DNA of 14,352 bases from an uncultured Erysipelotrichaceae bacterium (lineage in GTDB: Bacteria; Bacillota_I; Bacilli_A; RF39; UBA660), in NCBI GenBank assembly GCA_902803795.1, contig CADCRC010000097.1, forward strand, positions 1 through 14,352. Reading direction: 5' to 3'. Both the position numbers and the translations under genes were made by a program. This document shows positions 1 to 6,011 of the stretch, in pieces. The notes below the pieces were generated by a model. It did no database searches and had not been told where the DNA came from. It saw only the letters and a list, made by a program, of their open reading frames with translations. The first letter of the stretch is position 1, and every line of letters starts with the position of its first letter.

Positions 1-83
1 GCAAGAGATTCAAGTAATATACCAACAATACACTTATTAACTTTATATTGTCCCCAATTAAATATTTTTTTAAATTTCTTCAT
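1..83 (-). CDS. N-terminus of an unidentified protein, cut by the window edge
   Basis: Reading leftwards from an ATG at 83-81 the frame stays open to the window edge (27 full codons; starts MKKFKKIFNWGQYKVNK). A strong Shine-Dalgarno site GGAGGT (complement of 89-94) lies 5 nt upstream, which supports a true start; the other ATG at 88-86 abuts the SD and is too close. The visible residues are basic, then become more hydrophobic (CIVGILLESL), which could lead into a membrane segment, but there is too little to name a family. It lies 51 nt downstream of the YgjV-family gene on the same strand with no obvious terminator between, so it may be the next gene of that operon. Confidence 0.6.
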   Translation of the reverse strand, partial: MKKFKKIFNWGQYKVNKCIVGILLESL

Positions 84-134
84 AACATACCTCCAAACAA
101 CATCATACTAATATATCACAATTATTAAATATAA

Positions 135-644
135 TTAATCTTTTTTTAAATTAAATTTAATAAATGCATATAAAGAACTTAATAGTTCTCCAGAAGTCGC
201 CAAAACACCACTATATGCACCAATACATATTTCATAAATAATTAATATTATAGTTGCACAAATATTACCTAATCTAATTATTTTTAATTTATTAATCCAT
301 AAAGAAATAGAATAAATAGATGTTGCAATAAAAGGAACCAAACTAATAACTCCATTATATGAAAATAATGTACAAATAAGCATAACAAGTAATAACATAA
401 ATAAATATACAAAATCTATTTTACTATTTTTATATAATATATAATTTCTAAATATACAAATAATATTTATAAAAAATCCACTTATACCACCAAGTAATAA
501 AAACTGTAATGCATAAAATAAACTAGAAAGCATTTGTAATTTTAAAAGATACTTTTTTCTATTTTTTCTAAAACTTAGCATCAAACATATTAAAGCAAAC
601 ACACCAAATAATTGAGCTATAATAAATTTTATATCTATATTCAT
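135..644 (-). CDS. YgjV-family integral membrane protein
   Basis: This 169-residue protein is almost entirely hydrophobic, with about five or six membrane segments (roughly residues 8-25, 40-55, 55-72, 78-97, 101-118 and 125-150). The pattern matches the YgjV inner-membrane family: a first helix with AQLFGVFALI, a basic loop (FRKNRKKYLLK), then a LLLGGISGFFINII segment followed by an Arg-Asn pair, and a C-terminal ELLSSLY helix. E. coli YgjV has a similar length and the same LLG...N.IR signature. No enzymatic function is established for the family. The ATG overlaps the stop of the upstream methyltransferase gene in the tetranucleotide ATGA (641-644), so translation is probably coupled. No signal peptide or catalytic motif is visible. 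The family assignment rests on pattern memory, not alignment. Confidence 0.72.
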   Translation of the reverse strand: MNIDIKFIIAQLFGVFALICLMLSFRKNRKKYLLKLQMLSSLFYALQFLLLGGISGFFINIICIFRNYILYKNSKIDFVYLFMLLLVMLICTLFSYNGVISLVPFIATSIYSISLWINKLKIIRLGNICATIILIIYEICIGAYSGVLATSGELLSSLYAFIKFNLKKD

Positions 645-1495
645 ATATTATCAACTCTAGCACTAATTCCACAAGGAAAAAACAAATTATCTCTAAAGCA
701 AAAAACTATATCATCAACAACAATATCACCATTAAAATAATTACTTAGTTTTGTTTCTAATATATTATATAATATAGGCTTATTAATATCTCCACTATAT
801 GTATTAACAATCAAAAACAATGGATTATCACTAAGAAGGCAACTACATAATTCAATTAACTCATTTAAATTATCTTTTATATTCCAAACTTCATGATTAT
901 TACCAATTCCATAACTAGGAGGATCCATAATAATCGCATCATATTTCTTTTCTCTTCTAATTTCTCTTTTCAAAAATTTAACAACATCTTCACATATAAA
1001 CCTAACATTTTTCTCATCTAAATTATTTAATCTTATATTATCTTTAGCCATATTAATTGCACTCTTAGAAGAATCAACATGAGTAACTATAGCTCCTGCA
1101 CTCATCATAACACATGTGGAACAACCACTATAAGCAAACAAATTTAAAACACGTATATTTCTATTACTATTAAGAATTTTTTCTTTTTCATATTTCCAAT
1201 TTACTACCTGTTCAGGAAAAATACCAGTATGTTTAAAACCAAGTTCATATACATAAAATTTTAAATCATCATAATCTATAGTAAATCTAGAAGGAACTTT
1301 CTTTCTATTTACCCAATGTCCTGATTTATTCTTATCTCTAATATATATAGCATCATATTCTTTATTTTTTATATCACAATAAGACCACATACAATTAGGA
1401 TCTGGTCTTAAAAACTTATATTTACCCCATCTTTCAAGTTTATATCCATCTGAAGCATCTATTATTTCATAATCATTTAATCTTGCTTTTATCAA
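641..1495 (-). CDS. class I SAM-dependent methyltransferase (RlmI/RlmK-type)
   Basis: This 284-residue protein has a Rossmann methyltransferase core: SAM-binding motif I VLNLFAYSG at residues 116-124, an acidic residue after strand 2 (VDSS, D141), an acidic ED at 169-170, and the catalytic/substrate motif DPPSYG at 191-196. NLFAYSG plus DPPSYG is the signature of the COG1092 group that includes the 23S rRNA methyltransferases RlmI and RlmK. The N-terminal 90 residues, rich in aromatic and basic residues (ERWGKYKFLRPDP), replace the PUA domain found in longer RlmI proteins, so the exact substrate is uncertain; rRNA is the likeliest. The start is TTG, overlapping the stop of the lipoprotein gene as TTGA (1492-1495), with an AAAGGTG ribosome site about 9 nt upstream. 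Gene order suggests co-translation with the lipoprotein upstream and the YgjV protein downstream. Confidence 0.82.
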   Translation of the reverse strand: MIKARLNDYEIIDASDGYKLERWGKYKFLRPDPNCMWSYCDIKNKEYDAIYIRDKNKSGHWVNRKKVPSRFTIDYDDLKFYVYELGFKHTGIFPEQVVNWKYEKEKILNSNRNIRVLNLFAYSGCSTCVMMSAGAIVTHVDSSKSAINMAKDNIRLNNLDEKNVRFICEDVVKFLKREIRREKKYDAIIMDPPSYGIGNNHEVWNIKDNLNELIELCSCLLSDNPLFLIVNTYSGDINKPILYNILETKLSNYFNGDIVVDDIVFCFRDNLFFPCGISARVDNI

Positions 1496-2358
1496 TTTGT
1501 AAACACCTTTCCATAAGTAGTAATCAAAGTATTACCATTATAAGCTAAAATATAATCCCAACTATCCATTAAAGCATTATCTCTTTTAAATTCATATTCA
1601 CATTCAATATCAGCATAAGCAGAACAATCATCTGAATTTAAAGCAACACTTCTAAATAATTCATTATCTGTTATAGCATACGAACTAGCTTGAGAATTAT
1701 AAGAGTAATTAAAATCTCTAATTGGAGTAGTTATCTTAGATGAAAAAGCAGCTTCTTTAGTACCTTTTATTACATATACTTTTTTTCGAGAATAAGAAGA
1801 TTTATTAGAATCAGTTTTAACTTCTTCTTGAGCAACCGTATAAATAAATATACGTCCATCTCCCCTAAGAACAAAATATTGATTACTAGTAGAATCATCT
1901 TTAATAACTTTAATAACACTCGCATCATCAAGTAACAATCTATATAATTCATAATTATTATCATCTATAGTAACTTGAGAATATCTCTCATTCTTACCAC
2001 TTGATTTCAAATAATATAAATTATTATCAGTCCCTCTAAAAATAGTATTATTAAAAATAGATACAATACCAATAGAACTTTCCATTAATCTACAATTTTG
2101 CCCATCTGAATATTTTTGAGACAAAGAAATTTCATATATTTTACTATCATTAGTTATCATATAACTATTACCAGGATCAAAAAAAACAATTGTTTCATAC
2201 TCAGTATCATCTTTATTTTCCGCAAGTATCGCATCACAAACAAAAGAAGAATTTGAAAGAGAAAACCCAGCATGTCTAATATTTCTAGTTATATCTCCCT
2301 CACAACCACACAACAAAAAAACTATAAAACATATTATAAATAATTTGACATATTTCAT
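1492..2358 (-). CDS. putative lipoprotein with propeller-like repeats
   Basis: This 288-residue protein begins with a lipoprotein signal peptide: a basic start (MKYVK), a hydrophobic run, and lipobox LCGC at residues 16-19, so Cys19 would be lipidated and the protein anchored outside the membrane. The mature part contains at least five short strand-turn-strand units of similar shape: YMITNDSKIYEI (66-77), TIFRGTDNNLYYL (105-117), YFVLRGDGRIFIY (161-173), YAITDNELFR (227-236) and LITTYGKVF (278-286). These read like the inner strands of beta-propeller blades. Further cysteines at 41, 89, 245 and 253 could form disulfides. I cannot name the family. An AGGTGATT ribosome site (2361-2368) precedes the ATG, and a TATAAT-like box (complement of 2378-2383) without a clear -35 lies just upstream, so it could have its own weak promoter as well as read-through from the upstream pair. 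Confidence 0.8.
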   Translation of the reverse strand: MKYVKLFIICFIVFLLCGCEGDITRNIRHAGFSLSNSSFVCDAILAENKDDTEYETIVFFDPGNSYMITNDSKIYEISLSQKYSDGQNCRLMESSIGIVSIFNNTIFRGTDNNLYYLKSSGKNERYSQVTIDDNNYELYRLLLDDASVIKVIKDDSTSNQYFVLRGDGRIFIYTVAQEEVKTDSNKSSYSRKKVYVIKGTKEAAFSSKITTPIRDFNYSYNSQASSYAITDNELFRSVALNSDDCSAYADIECEYEFKRDNALMDSWDYILAYNGNTLITTYGKVFTN

Positions 2359-2415
2359 ATAATCACCTACTAATTACATTATAATATATTTTTTTATATT
2401 TTTTATATTTTTATT

Positions 2416-3258
2416 CTAAAAACATCTATCTTTTACAAATCGTTTTGGTTCAATCTCAGAACTAAATATAACTCTATTATTATTATCTAATTTAAATTCT
2501 TGTCCTATAACATCCTCAACATTCTCAAAATATTTTTTAATTAATTCATTACTATTTTTACTATAAACTTTATTATTATATCTATCAATATCAACAAATT
2601 CATCTCTATTTAAATCTATATACTTAATATTATCCAACAATTTATATAATTTAGTATTTATTAAATCAAACTTACCATTATTACCATATTTATCCAAATA
2701 AGATAAATAATAATAATCACCTTTATTTAAAACATCTAACTCAGATATAGCTAAACTAGTATTTAATACTTTTGATTTTATAGTCTTCTCAAGTAAAGAT
2801 CTTACTATATTATATCCATTATAATAAATATATTTATTCATAAGTCCAGCATTATAATATAATATTCTAACTGCATCTTTATATTTAACACCAGACTCAT
2901 TTAAAGAATTACTACTATTTTTATTAAAATCAACATCCAATAATAATCTATATAAAACATCTGTATTATTTAAATAATTATAATTTTTCATCTCCTCATC
3001 AGAAAATTTAGCTAACTTTATAGCATCTTTTTCTAAATTCAAAGAATTAATTTTATCAGTTAAATCCACATAAACTACAAGTGTTTCTAAATTAATCAAA
3101 TCATAATTAGACAATCCTATATTATTATTATACATATCAATAGTCTCATTAATACTATATTCTTCTTTACTATCAACACTATAACCAATACTAGCAAAAC
3201 CAAGTAAACTAGCCATAGATAAAACAGATATTTTTTTATACAACTTTAAATTTTTCAT
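2416..3258 (-). CDS. secreted protein of unknown function
   Basis: This 280-residue protein has a typical Sec signal peptide (MKNLKLYKKISVLSMASLLG, then FASIGYSVDS), with cleavage likely near residues 27-30 and no lipobox, so it should be released or wall-associated. The mature part is rich in Asn, Asp, Tyr and Leu and predicted largely helical; no family is recognised. An acidic stretch IDLNRDEFVDID (214-225) resembles an EF-hand or dockerin-like calcium loop but has the wrong spacing at its last ligand. The protein ends in DRCF, with its only cysteine next to last. It starts 2 nt after the stop of the transglutaminase-like gene, with SD AGGGGGT (3264-3270) overlapping that gene's last codons, so the two are almost certainly translated from one mRNA. 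It may be a substrate or partner of that protein, but only the adjacency supports this. Confidence 0.78.
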   Translation of the reverse strand: MKNLKLYKKISVLSMASLLGFASIGYSVDSKEEYSINETIDMYNNNIGLSNYDLINLETLVVYVDLTDKINSLNLEKDAIKLAKFSDEEMKNYNYLNNTDVLYRLLLDVDFNKNSSNSLNESGVKYKDAVRILYYNAGLMNKYIYYNGYNIVRSLLEKTIKSKVLNTSLAISELDVLNKGDYYYLSYLDKYGNNGKFDLINTKLYKLLDNIKYIDLNRDEFVDIDRYNNKVYSKNSNELIKKYFENVEDVIGQEFKLDNNNRVIFSSEIEPKRFVKDRCF

Positions 3259-3260
3259 AT

Positions 3261-4301
3261 TTACCCCCTAATAAGTACCTTCTGCTTAACTTTATTATCT
3301 AATAATTTATACACACTAGAATTAATAACTAAATTACTAACACATTTTCTTTTATCAAAAATATCATCTAATATCAAAGGCTCTAAATCACACAATAATT
3401 CTCCATTTTTATCAACAATATTAATAGAAACATCATCCTTCTCAAATGTCCCCATTCCACTCCTAGACTTAAGAAAATTATTATACTGTCTATTATTCCT
3501 AACACATATTGGAACATCTCTCTTATTACTAAATAAGCCATTTCTTATAAGCAATGAATCCTGCCAATCAGGCGATATTTCTTTAGAAAAATCAATATAT
3601 GAAACATGTCCATCATCTAATTTAATATCACATATTGCATGAACACCAGAATATAAAACTTCAGATTCAATACCAAAATAATTATATAGATTAGAAAGTC
3701 CAATAGAAAGACCTGTACATGTAGCATATTTATCATTAATTAAACCAAACATATCACTATTATGAAGACCATATATTTCACAGTTATTTTTAAAATTATT
3801 TCCACTTTTATCAAATCCAAACATATTATAGCCATGTTCATAACAATGATAATAATAAGTATCTAATTTATAATAATCATAAATATACTTAATTACATTT
3901 ATAGCATCTTTATCTATAACATTCATAATTATATCATTTTTTAGCTTATTAACATTATTAACAAGCTTAATGATATCATCATAACAAATATTTTTAGTAG
4001 GACAATCAATATGACCATCTAATTTTATATTAATAAATTTATTTAAAAACATAATTTCTTCCAAATTATAATTATTTAATTTAGAACCATAGCTAAATTT
4101 TATAACTTTATCATCATAATTAGCTAATTCTTCTTTATTCATTTTAACAATATAAAAAGAATTACCTTTTTGAAATAAATACTTATTAGGTTCAAAAAAA
4201 AATCTAGTATAATAAATATTATTTTTATCTAATTTACAAAAGTCATTATATCTAACATTCTCGACATTATAAATAACTCTATTCTTCTTTTTAATCTTCA
4301 T
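3261..4301 (-). CDS. transglutaminase-like (cysteine protease fold) protein
   Basis: This 346-residue protein contains a transglutaminase-core-like catalytic segment. A Cys in YATCTGLSIGLSNL (Cys195) is followed by the NYFGIES turn, then SGVHAICDI (His221), then GHVSYIDFS (Asp237). This is the Cys-His-Asp order and local motif style of the transglutaminase superfamily (C.G.s..l...GI, HA, D), whose bacterial members are often proteases, peptide hydrolases or cross-linkers. About 190 N-terminal residues and 110 C-terminal residues flank the core and are not recognised. No signal peptide is present (start MKIKKKNRVIYN), so the protein appears cytoplasmic unless exported otherwise. It is the first gene behind the promoter at 4325-4353, with SD GGGGGAT (4304-4310) close to the ATG, and is followed 2 nt later by a secreted protein. 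Fold assignment is fairly sure; reaction and substrate are unknown. Confidence 0.75.
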   Translation of the reverse strand: MKIKKKNRVIYNVENVRYNDFCKLDKNNIYYTRFFFEPNKYLFQKGNSFYIVKMNKEELANYDDKVIKFSYGSKLNNYNLEEIMFLNKFINIKLDGHIDCPTKNICYDDIIKLVNNVNKLKNDIIMNVIDKDAINVIKYIYDYYKLDTYYYHCYEHGYNMFGFDKSGNNFKNNCEIYGLHNSDMFGLINDKYATCTGLSIGLSNLYNYFGIESEVLYSGVHAICDIKLDDGHVSYIDFSKEISPDWQDSLLIRNGLFSNKRDVPICVRNNRQYNNFLKSRSGMGTFEKDDVSINIVDKNGELLCDLEPLILDDIFDKRKCVSNLVINSSVYKLLDNKVKQKVLIRG

Positions 4302-4324
4302 ATATCCCCCATAAATTAGACTAT

Positions 4325-4353
4325 ATTATACTACATAAAAAATCATTTGTAAA
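4325..4353 (-). promoter_or_regulatory. sigma-A type promoter for the 4301-to-left operon
   Basis: On the minus strand TTTACA (4353-4348) and TATAAT (4330-4325) are separated by exactly 17 nt, matching the -35/-10 consensus at 11 of 12 positions. The predicted start near 4318 leaves a leader of about 17 nt containing the GGGGGAT ribosome site. It lies just beyond the terminator at 4361-4380, which isolates it from the unit upstream. Confidence 0.8.
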
Positions 4354-4360
4354 CAAAAGA

Positions 4361-4380
4361 AAAACCAACAAAAACGTTGG
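4361..4380 (-). terminator. rho-independent terminator of the decayed unit
   Basis: Read on the minus strand, CCAAC and GTTGG (complements of 4376-4380 and 4365-4369) form a 5-bp stem with a 6-nt loop, followed by a T-rich run TTTTTCTTTT. It lies 14 nt after the stop codon (4396-4394) of the gene remnant and just before the promoter of the next operon, as expected for a unit boundary. The stem is short, so efficiency may be modest. Confidence 0.55.
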
Positions 4381-4393
4381 CTATATAATATAT

Positions 4394-4599
4394 TTATTGA
4401 ATAATATATGGATTAGTTACACTTCCATTACCATCAGATATAACATTTGTTGAAGACAATGATATAATAGGTCTTATACCAATTTCAGAAATATCTACAA
4501 CTACCCAATCATTATTTCCCGAATAATTAACATAAAAATTACAATCAAAAATAAAATTATAATAATTTTTTTATTTTTTTATCTAACACATAAAAACAT
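4394..4599 (-). pseudogene. remnant of a surface-protein gene with a C-terminal repeat domain
   Basis: No intact gene lies between 4302 and 4679, but two coding relics do. From 4570 to the TAA at 4394 one minus-strand frame reads 58 residues ending in GIRPIISLSSTNVISDGNG and then SVTNPYIIQ. The G(V/I)RPVI(S/N)L...GNGT..NPY ending is a common C-terminal pattern of large exported or pilin-like proteins in gut Bacillota. That frame has no ATG, GTG or TTG start. Upstream an SD (GAGGAGAA, 4603-4610) precedes an ATG at 4599-4597 that stops after six codons. Another frame then reads KNKKIIIILFLIVIF, like a membrane anchor. I infer a gene that lost its middle and acquired frameshifts in the runs of A. 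A translated micro-protein is possible but unlikely. Confidence 0.6.
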
Positions 4600-4625
4600 A
4601 ACTTCTCCTCAATTATCTAAAAATA

Positions 4626-4654
4626 ATTATATATACAAAGATACTTTAAATCAA
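4626..4654 (-). promoter_or_regulatory. putative promoter of the decayed surface-protein unit
   Basis: On the minus strand TTGATT (4654-4649) and TATAAT (4631-4626) are 17 nt apart. The -35 matches 4 of 6 consensus positions and the -10 is perfect. It would start transcription near 4619, about 9 nt before the GAGGAGAA ribosome site of the remnant. Base composition makes chance TATAAT boxes common here, so the spacing and the downstream SD are the main support. Confidence 0.5.
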
Positions 4655-4679
4655 TATAGATAATAAAAGAAATAGTATT

Positions 4680-5570
4680 TTACATTAATACATTTGGAGC
4701 AAATATCATAAGTAGACCTAATATAAGCATTATAAGTCCACCAATTAAATGTGAATATTTTGTATATTTATTAGAAATACCTTTTATTTTTAAAGTCTTA
4801 ATCGCAATAAAAAATATAATAATATCATCCAATAAGAAACATAAAATATAAATAATCATATATAAACCATATTCAAAACCATTTAATTTATTAAAAGATA
4901 ATATTTCAGTAAATATAACAGGTAAACCAAGAGAACATAATAATTCTAATATATTTACAGAACACGCAAGTAATATAATACCAATCAAAGAAATAATAAA
5001 ACTCTTTTCTTTAACAATCTTCTTTATATTATCAATTATTGTCTTTCTTTGTTTAGTATTTGTAACATCACATCCTATATCATCATCACTATTTATAATT
5101 TTTAAATATCTATATATATTATAAACACCAAGACAAATAGAAACAATAGCTATAAACATTCTAATTAAAACAATCTTAGATAAAAACATAGCTAAATTAA
5201 GCCAAGAAACCATAAAAAGCAAATAAATAATTCCACTAGTTAATATAAAACAACTACCTAATATAATAAGTCTTTTTTTATCCTTCATTCCAATTAACAT
5301 AGATATTAAAAATACAAGTATCCACATAGCACATGGATTAAATCCATCAACAAGTCCAAGTACAATAGAAAGTAGTGGTAAACTAACACTTTTAGAATCT
5401 ATATTTCCAAGTATTGGTACATTATATATTTTAGTATTACTCTTTTCTATAGTACATACTTTATCATCACAACTAACCTTATCTTTATTTTTTGCATCAA
5501 CACAAGTAAAAGATAAACAAATTAAAAATATAAATAATATAATTAAACTTTTATTTTTCAATATTATCAC
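4680..5570 (-). CDS. CcdA/DsbD-type membrane thiol-disulfide transporter
   Basis: This 296-residue protein has a signal-like N-terminus, an exported spacer containing CDDKVC (34-39), then about six membrane helices. The motif GFNPCAMW puts Cys80 in the first helix of the core; NILELLCSLGLPV puts Cys212 in the matching helix of the second half. This paired-cysteine layout is that of the CcdA/DsbD family, which carries reducing equivalents from cytoplasmic thioredoxin to extracytoplasmic thiols. Cys203 (LACSVN) is an extra cysteine nearby. The conserved tail KYTKYSHLIGG is also seen in clostridial relatives. The upstream thioredoxin-fold gene overlaps it by up to 20 nt, so they form one redox unit. 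The start is uncertain: GTG at 5570, or TTG at 5561 (giving MKNKSLIILF), which has a closely spaced AGGTGA site and gives a cleaner signal peptide. Confidence 0.85.
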   Translation of the reverse strand: MIILKNKSLIILFIFLICLSFTCVDAKNKDKVSCDDKVCTIEKSNTKIYNVPILGNIDSKSVSLPLLSIVLGLVDGFNPCAMWILVFLISMLIGMKDKKRLIILGSCFILTSGIIYLLFMVSWLNLAMFLSKIVLIRMFIAIVSICLGVYNIYRYLKIINSDDDIGCDVTNTKQRKTIIDNIKKIVKEKSFIISLIGIILLACSVNILELLCSLGLPVIFTEILSFNKLNGFEYGLYMIIYILCFLLDDIIIFFIAIKTLKIKGISNKYTKYSHLIGGLIMLILGLLMIFAPNVLM

Positions 5571-5820
5571 CTAAAAACCTCTTTATTTCATCAATATTTT
5601 TTTCTCCAACAATTCTATCTATTTCCTTATCACCAGACATAATAATATAAATTGGTAACTTATCACCAATATGATATTTTAATGCCTCATCTAAATCTTC
5701 ATCAGTATTTATTTCAATATTCTCATATTTAGATTTTAAATCATTTAATTTATCAAATTTCTCTTCCATAATCATACAAGACATACAACCATATCTAGTA
5801 ATTTTAATTAATTTATTCAT
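5551..5820 (-). CDS. small thioredoxin-fold protein with CMSC active site
   Basis: This 89-residue protein is a minimal thioredoxin fold: a first strand (LIKITRYG), redox motif CMSC at residues 12-15, an acidic helix, a strand (NIEINTDED), and the cis-proline segment KLPIYII with Pro56, then a C-terminal helix (KNIDEIKRFLG). There is no signal peptide, so it acts in the cytoplasm. Its 3' end overlaps the start of the CcdA-type gene, so the likely role is electron donor to, or partner of, that membrane carrier. The ATG is well supported by SD GGAGGT (5827-5832) with 6-nt spacing. It is shorter than housekeeping thioredoxin (about 105 residues) and lacks the usual WCGPC motif, so it is a specialised member, perhaps glutaredoxin-like. 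Confidence 0.85.
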   Translation of the reverse strand: MNKLIKITRYGCMSCMIMEEKFDKLNDLKSKYENIEINTDEDLDEALKYHIGDKLPIYIIMSGDKEIDRIVGEKNIDEIKRFLGDNIEK

Positions 5821-5874
5821 AATAATACCTCCACACTAATTATATAATATATTATATTAATATTTTATAAACTT

Positions 5875-5905
5875 TTAGTTTAATCATATAAATTGTTAGT
5901 TTAAT
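5875..5905. repeat. direct repeat pair TTAGTTTAAT over the divergent promoter region
   Basis: The 10-mer TTAGTTTAAT occurs at 5875-5884 and again at 5896-5905, exactly 21 nt apart (two helical turns), and its core appears inverted as AACTAA at 5922-5927. The second copy overlaps the -35 end of the plus-strand promoter. This arrangement fits an operator for a regulator controlling one or both divergent units; no regulator gene is in the window. In such AT-rich DNA a chance repeat cannot be excluded. Confidence 0.4.
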
Positions 5906-5921
5906 AAATATATGCTACAAT
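5893..5921 (+). promoter_or_regulatory. putative promoter of the oxidoreductase/GT-C pair
   Basis: TTGTTA (5893-5898) and TACAAT (5916-5921) are 17 nt apart, with a TG dinucleotide one base before the -10 (extended -10, TGCTACAAT). Transcription would start near 5928, leaving a leader of about 84 nt before the ATG at 6012, with SD GGGAG at 6001-6005. No hairpin was seen in the leader. A second TATAAT at 5961-5966 lacks a -35 partner. Confidence 0.55.
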
Positions 5922-6011
5922 AACTAATTAACAAAGGAATAATCAAACTTTATTTATTAATATAATAATGATAAAATAAAAATAGATAAAATGATTCATA
6001 GGGAGAACTAA

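Noticed and set aside
1770..1964. 64-codon open frame within the lipoprotein gene, same strand
   Set aside because: Lies wholly inside a gene with a clear signal peptide and lipobox; no SD, low-complexity Ile/Leu/Met sequence.
2378..2383. TATAAT box upstream of the lipoprotein gene (minus strand)
   Set aside because: No -35 partner at 16-18 nt, and the surrounding run of T/A makes chance -10 boxes frequent; not listed as a separate promoter.
2590..2617. EF-hand or dockerin-like calcium loop in the secreted protein (IDLNRDEFVDID)
   Set aside because: The first three acidic positions fit, but the last ligand is displaced by one residue and there is no second copy, so it does not support a dockerin or EF-hand call.
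4611..4628. A/T-only inverted repeat (AATTAT...ATAATT) after the CcdA-type gene
   Set aside because: Six A-T pairs without a following T-run on the minus strand; too weak to be called a terminator.
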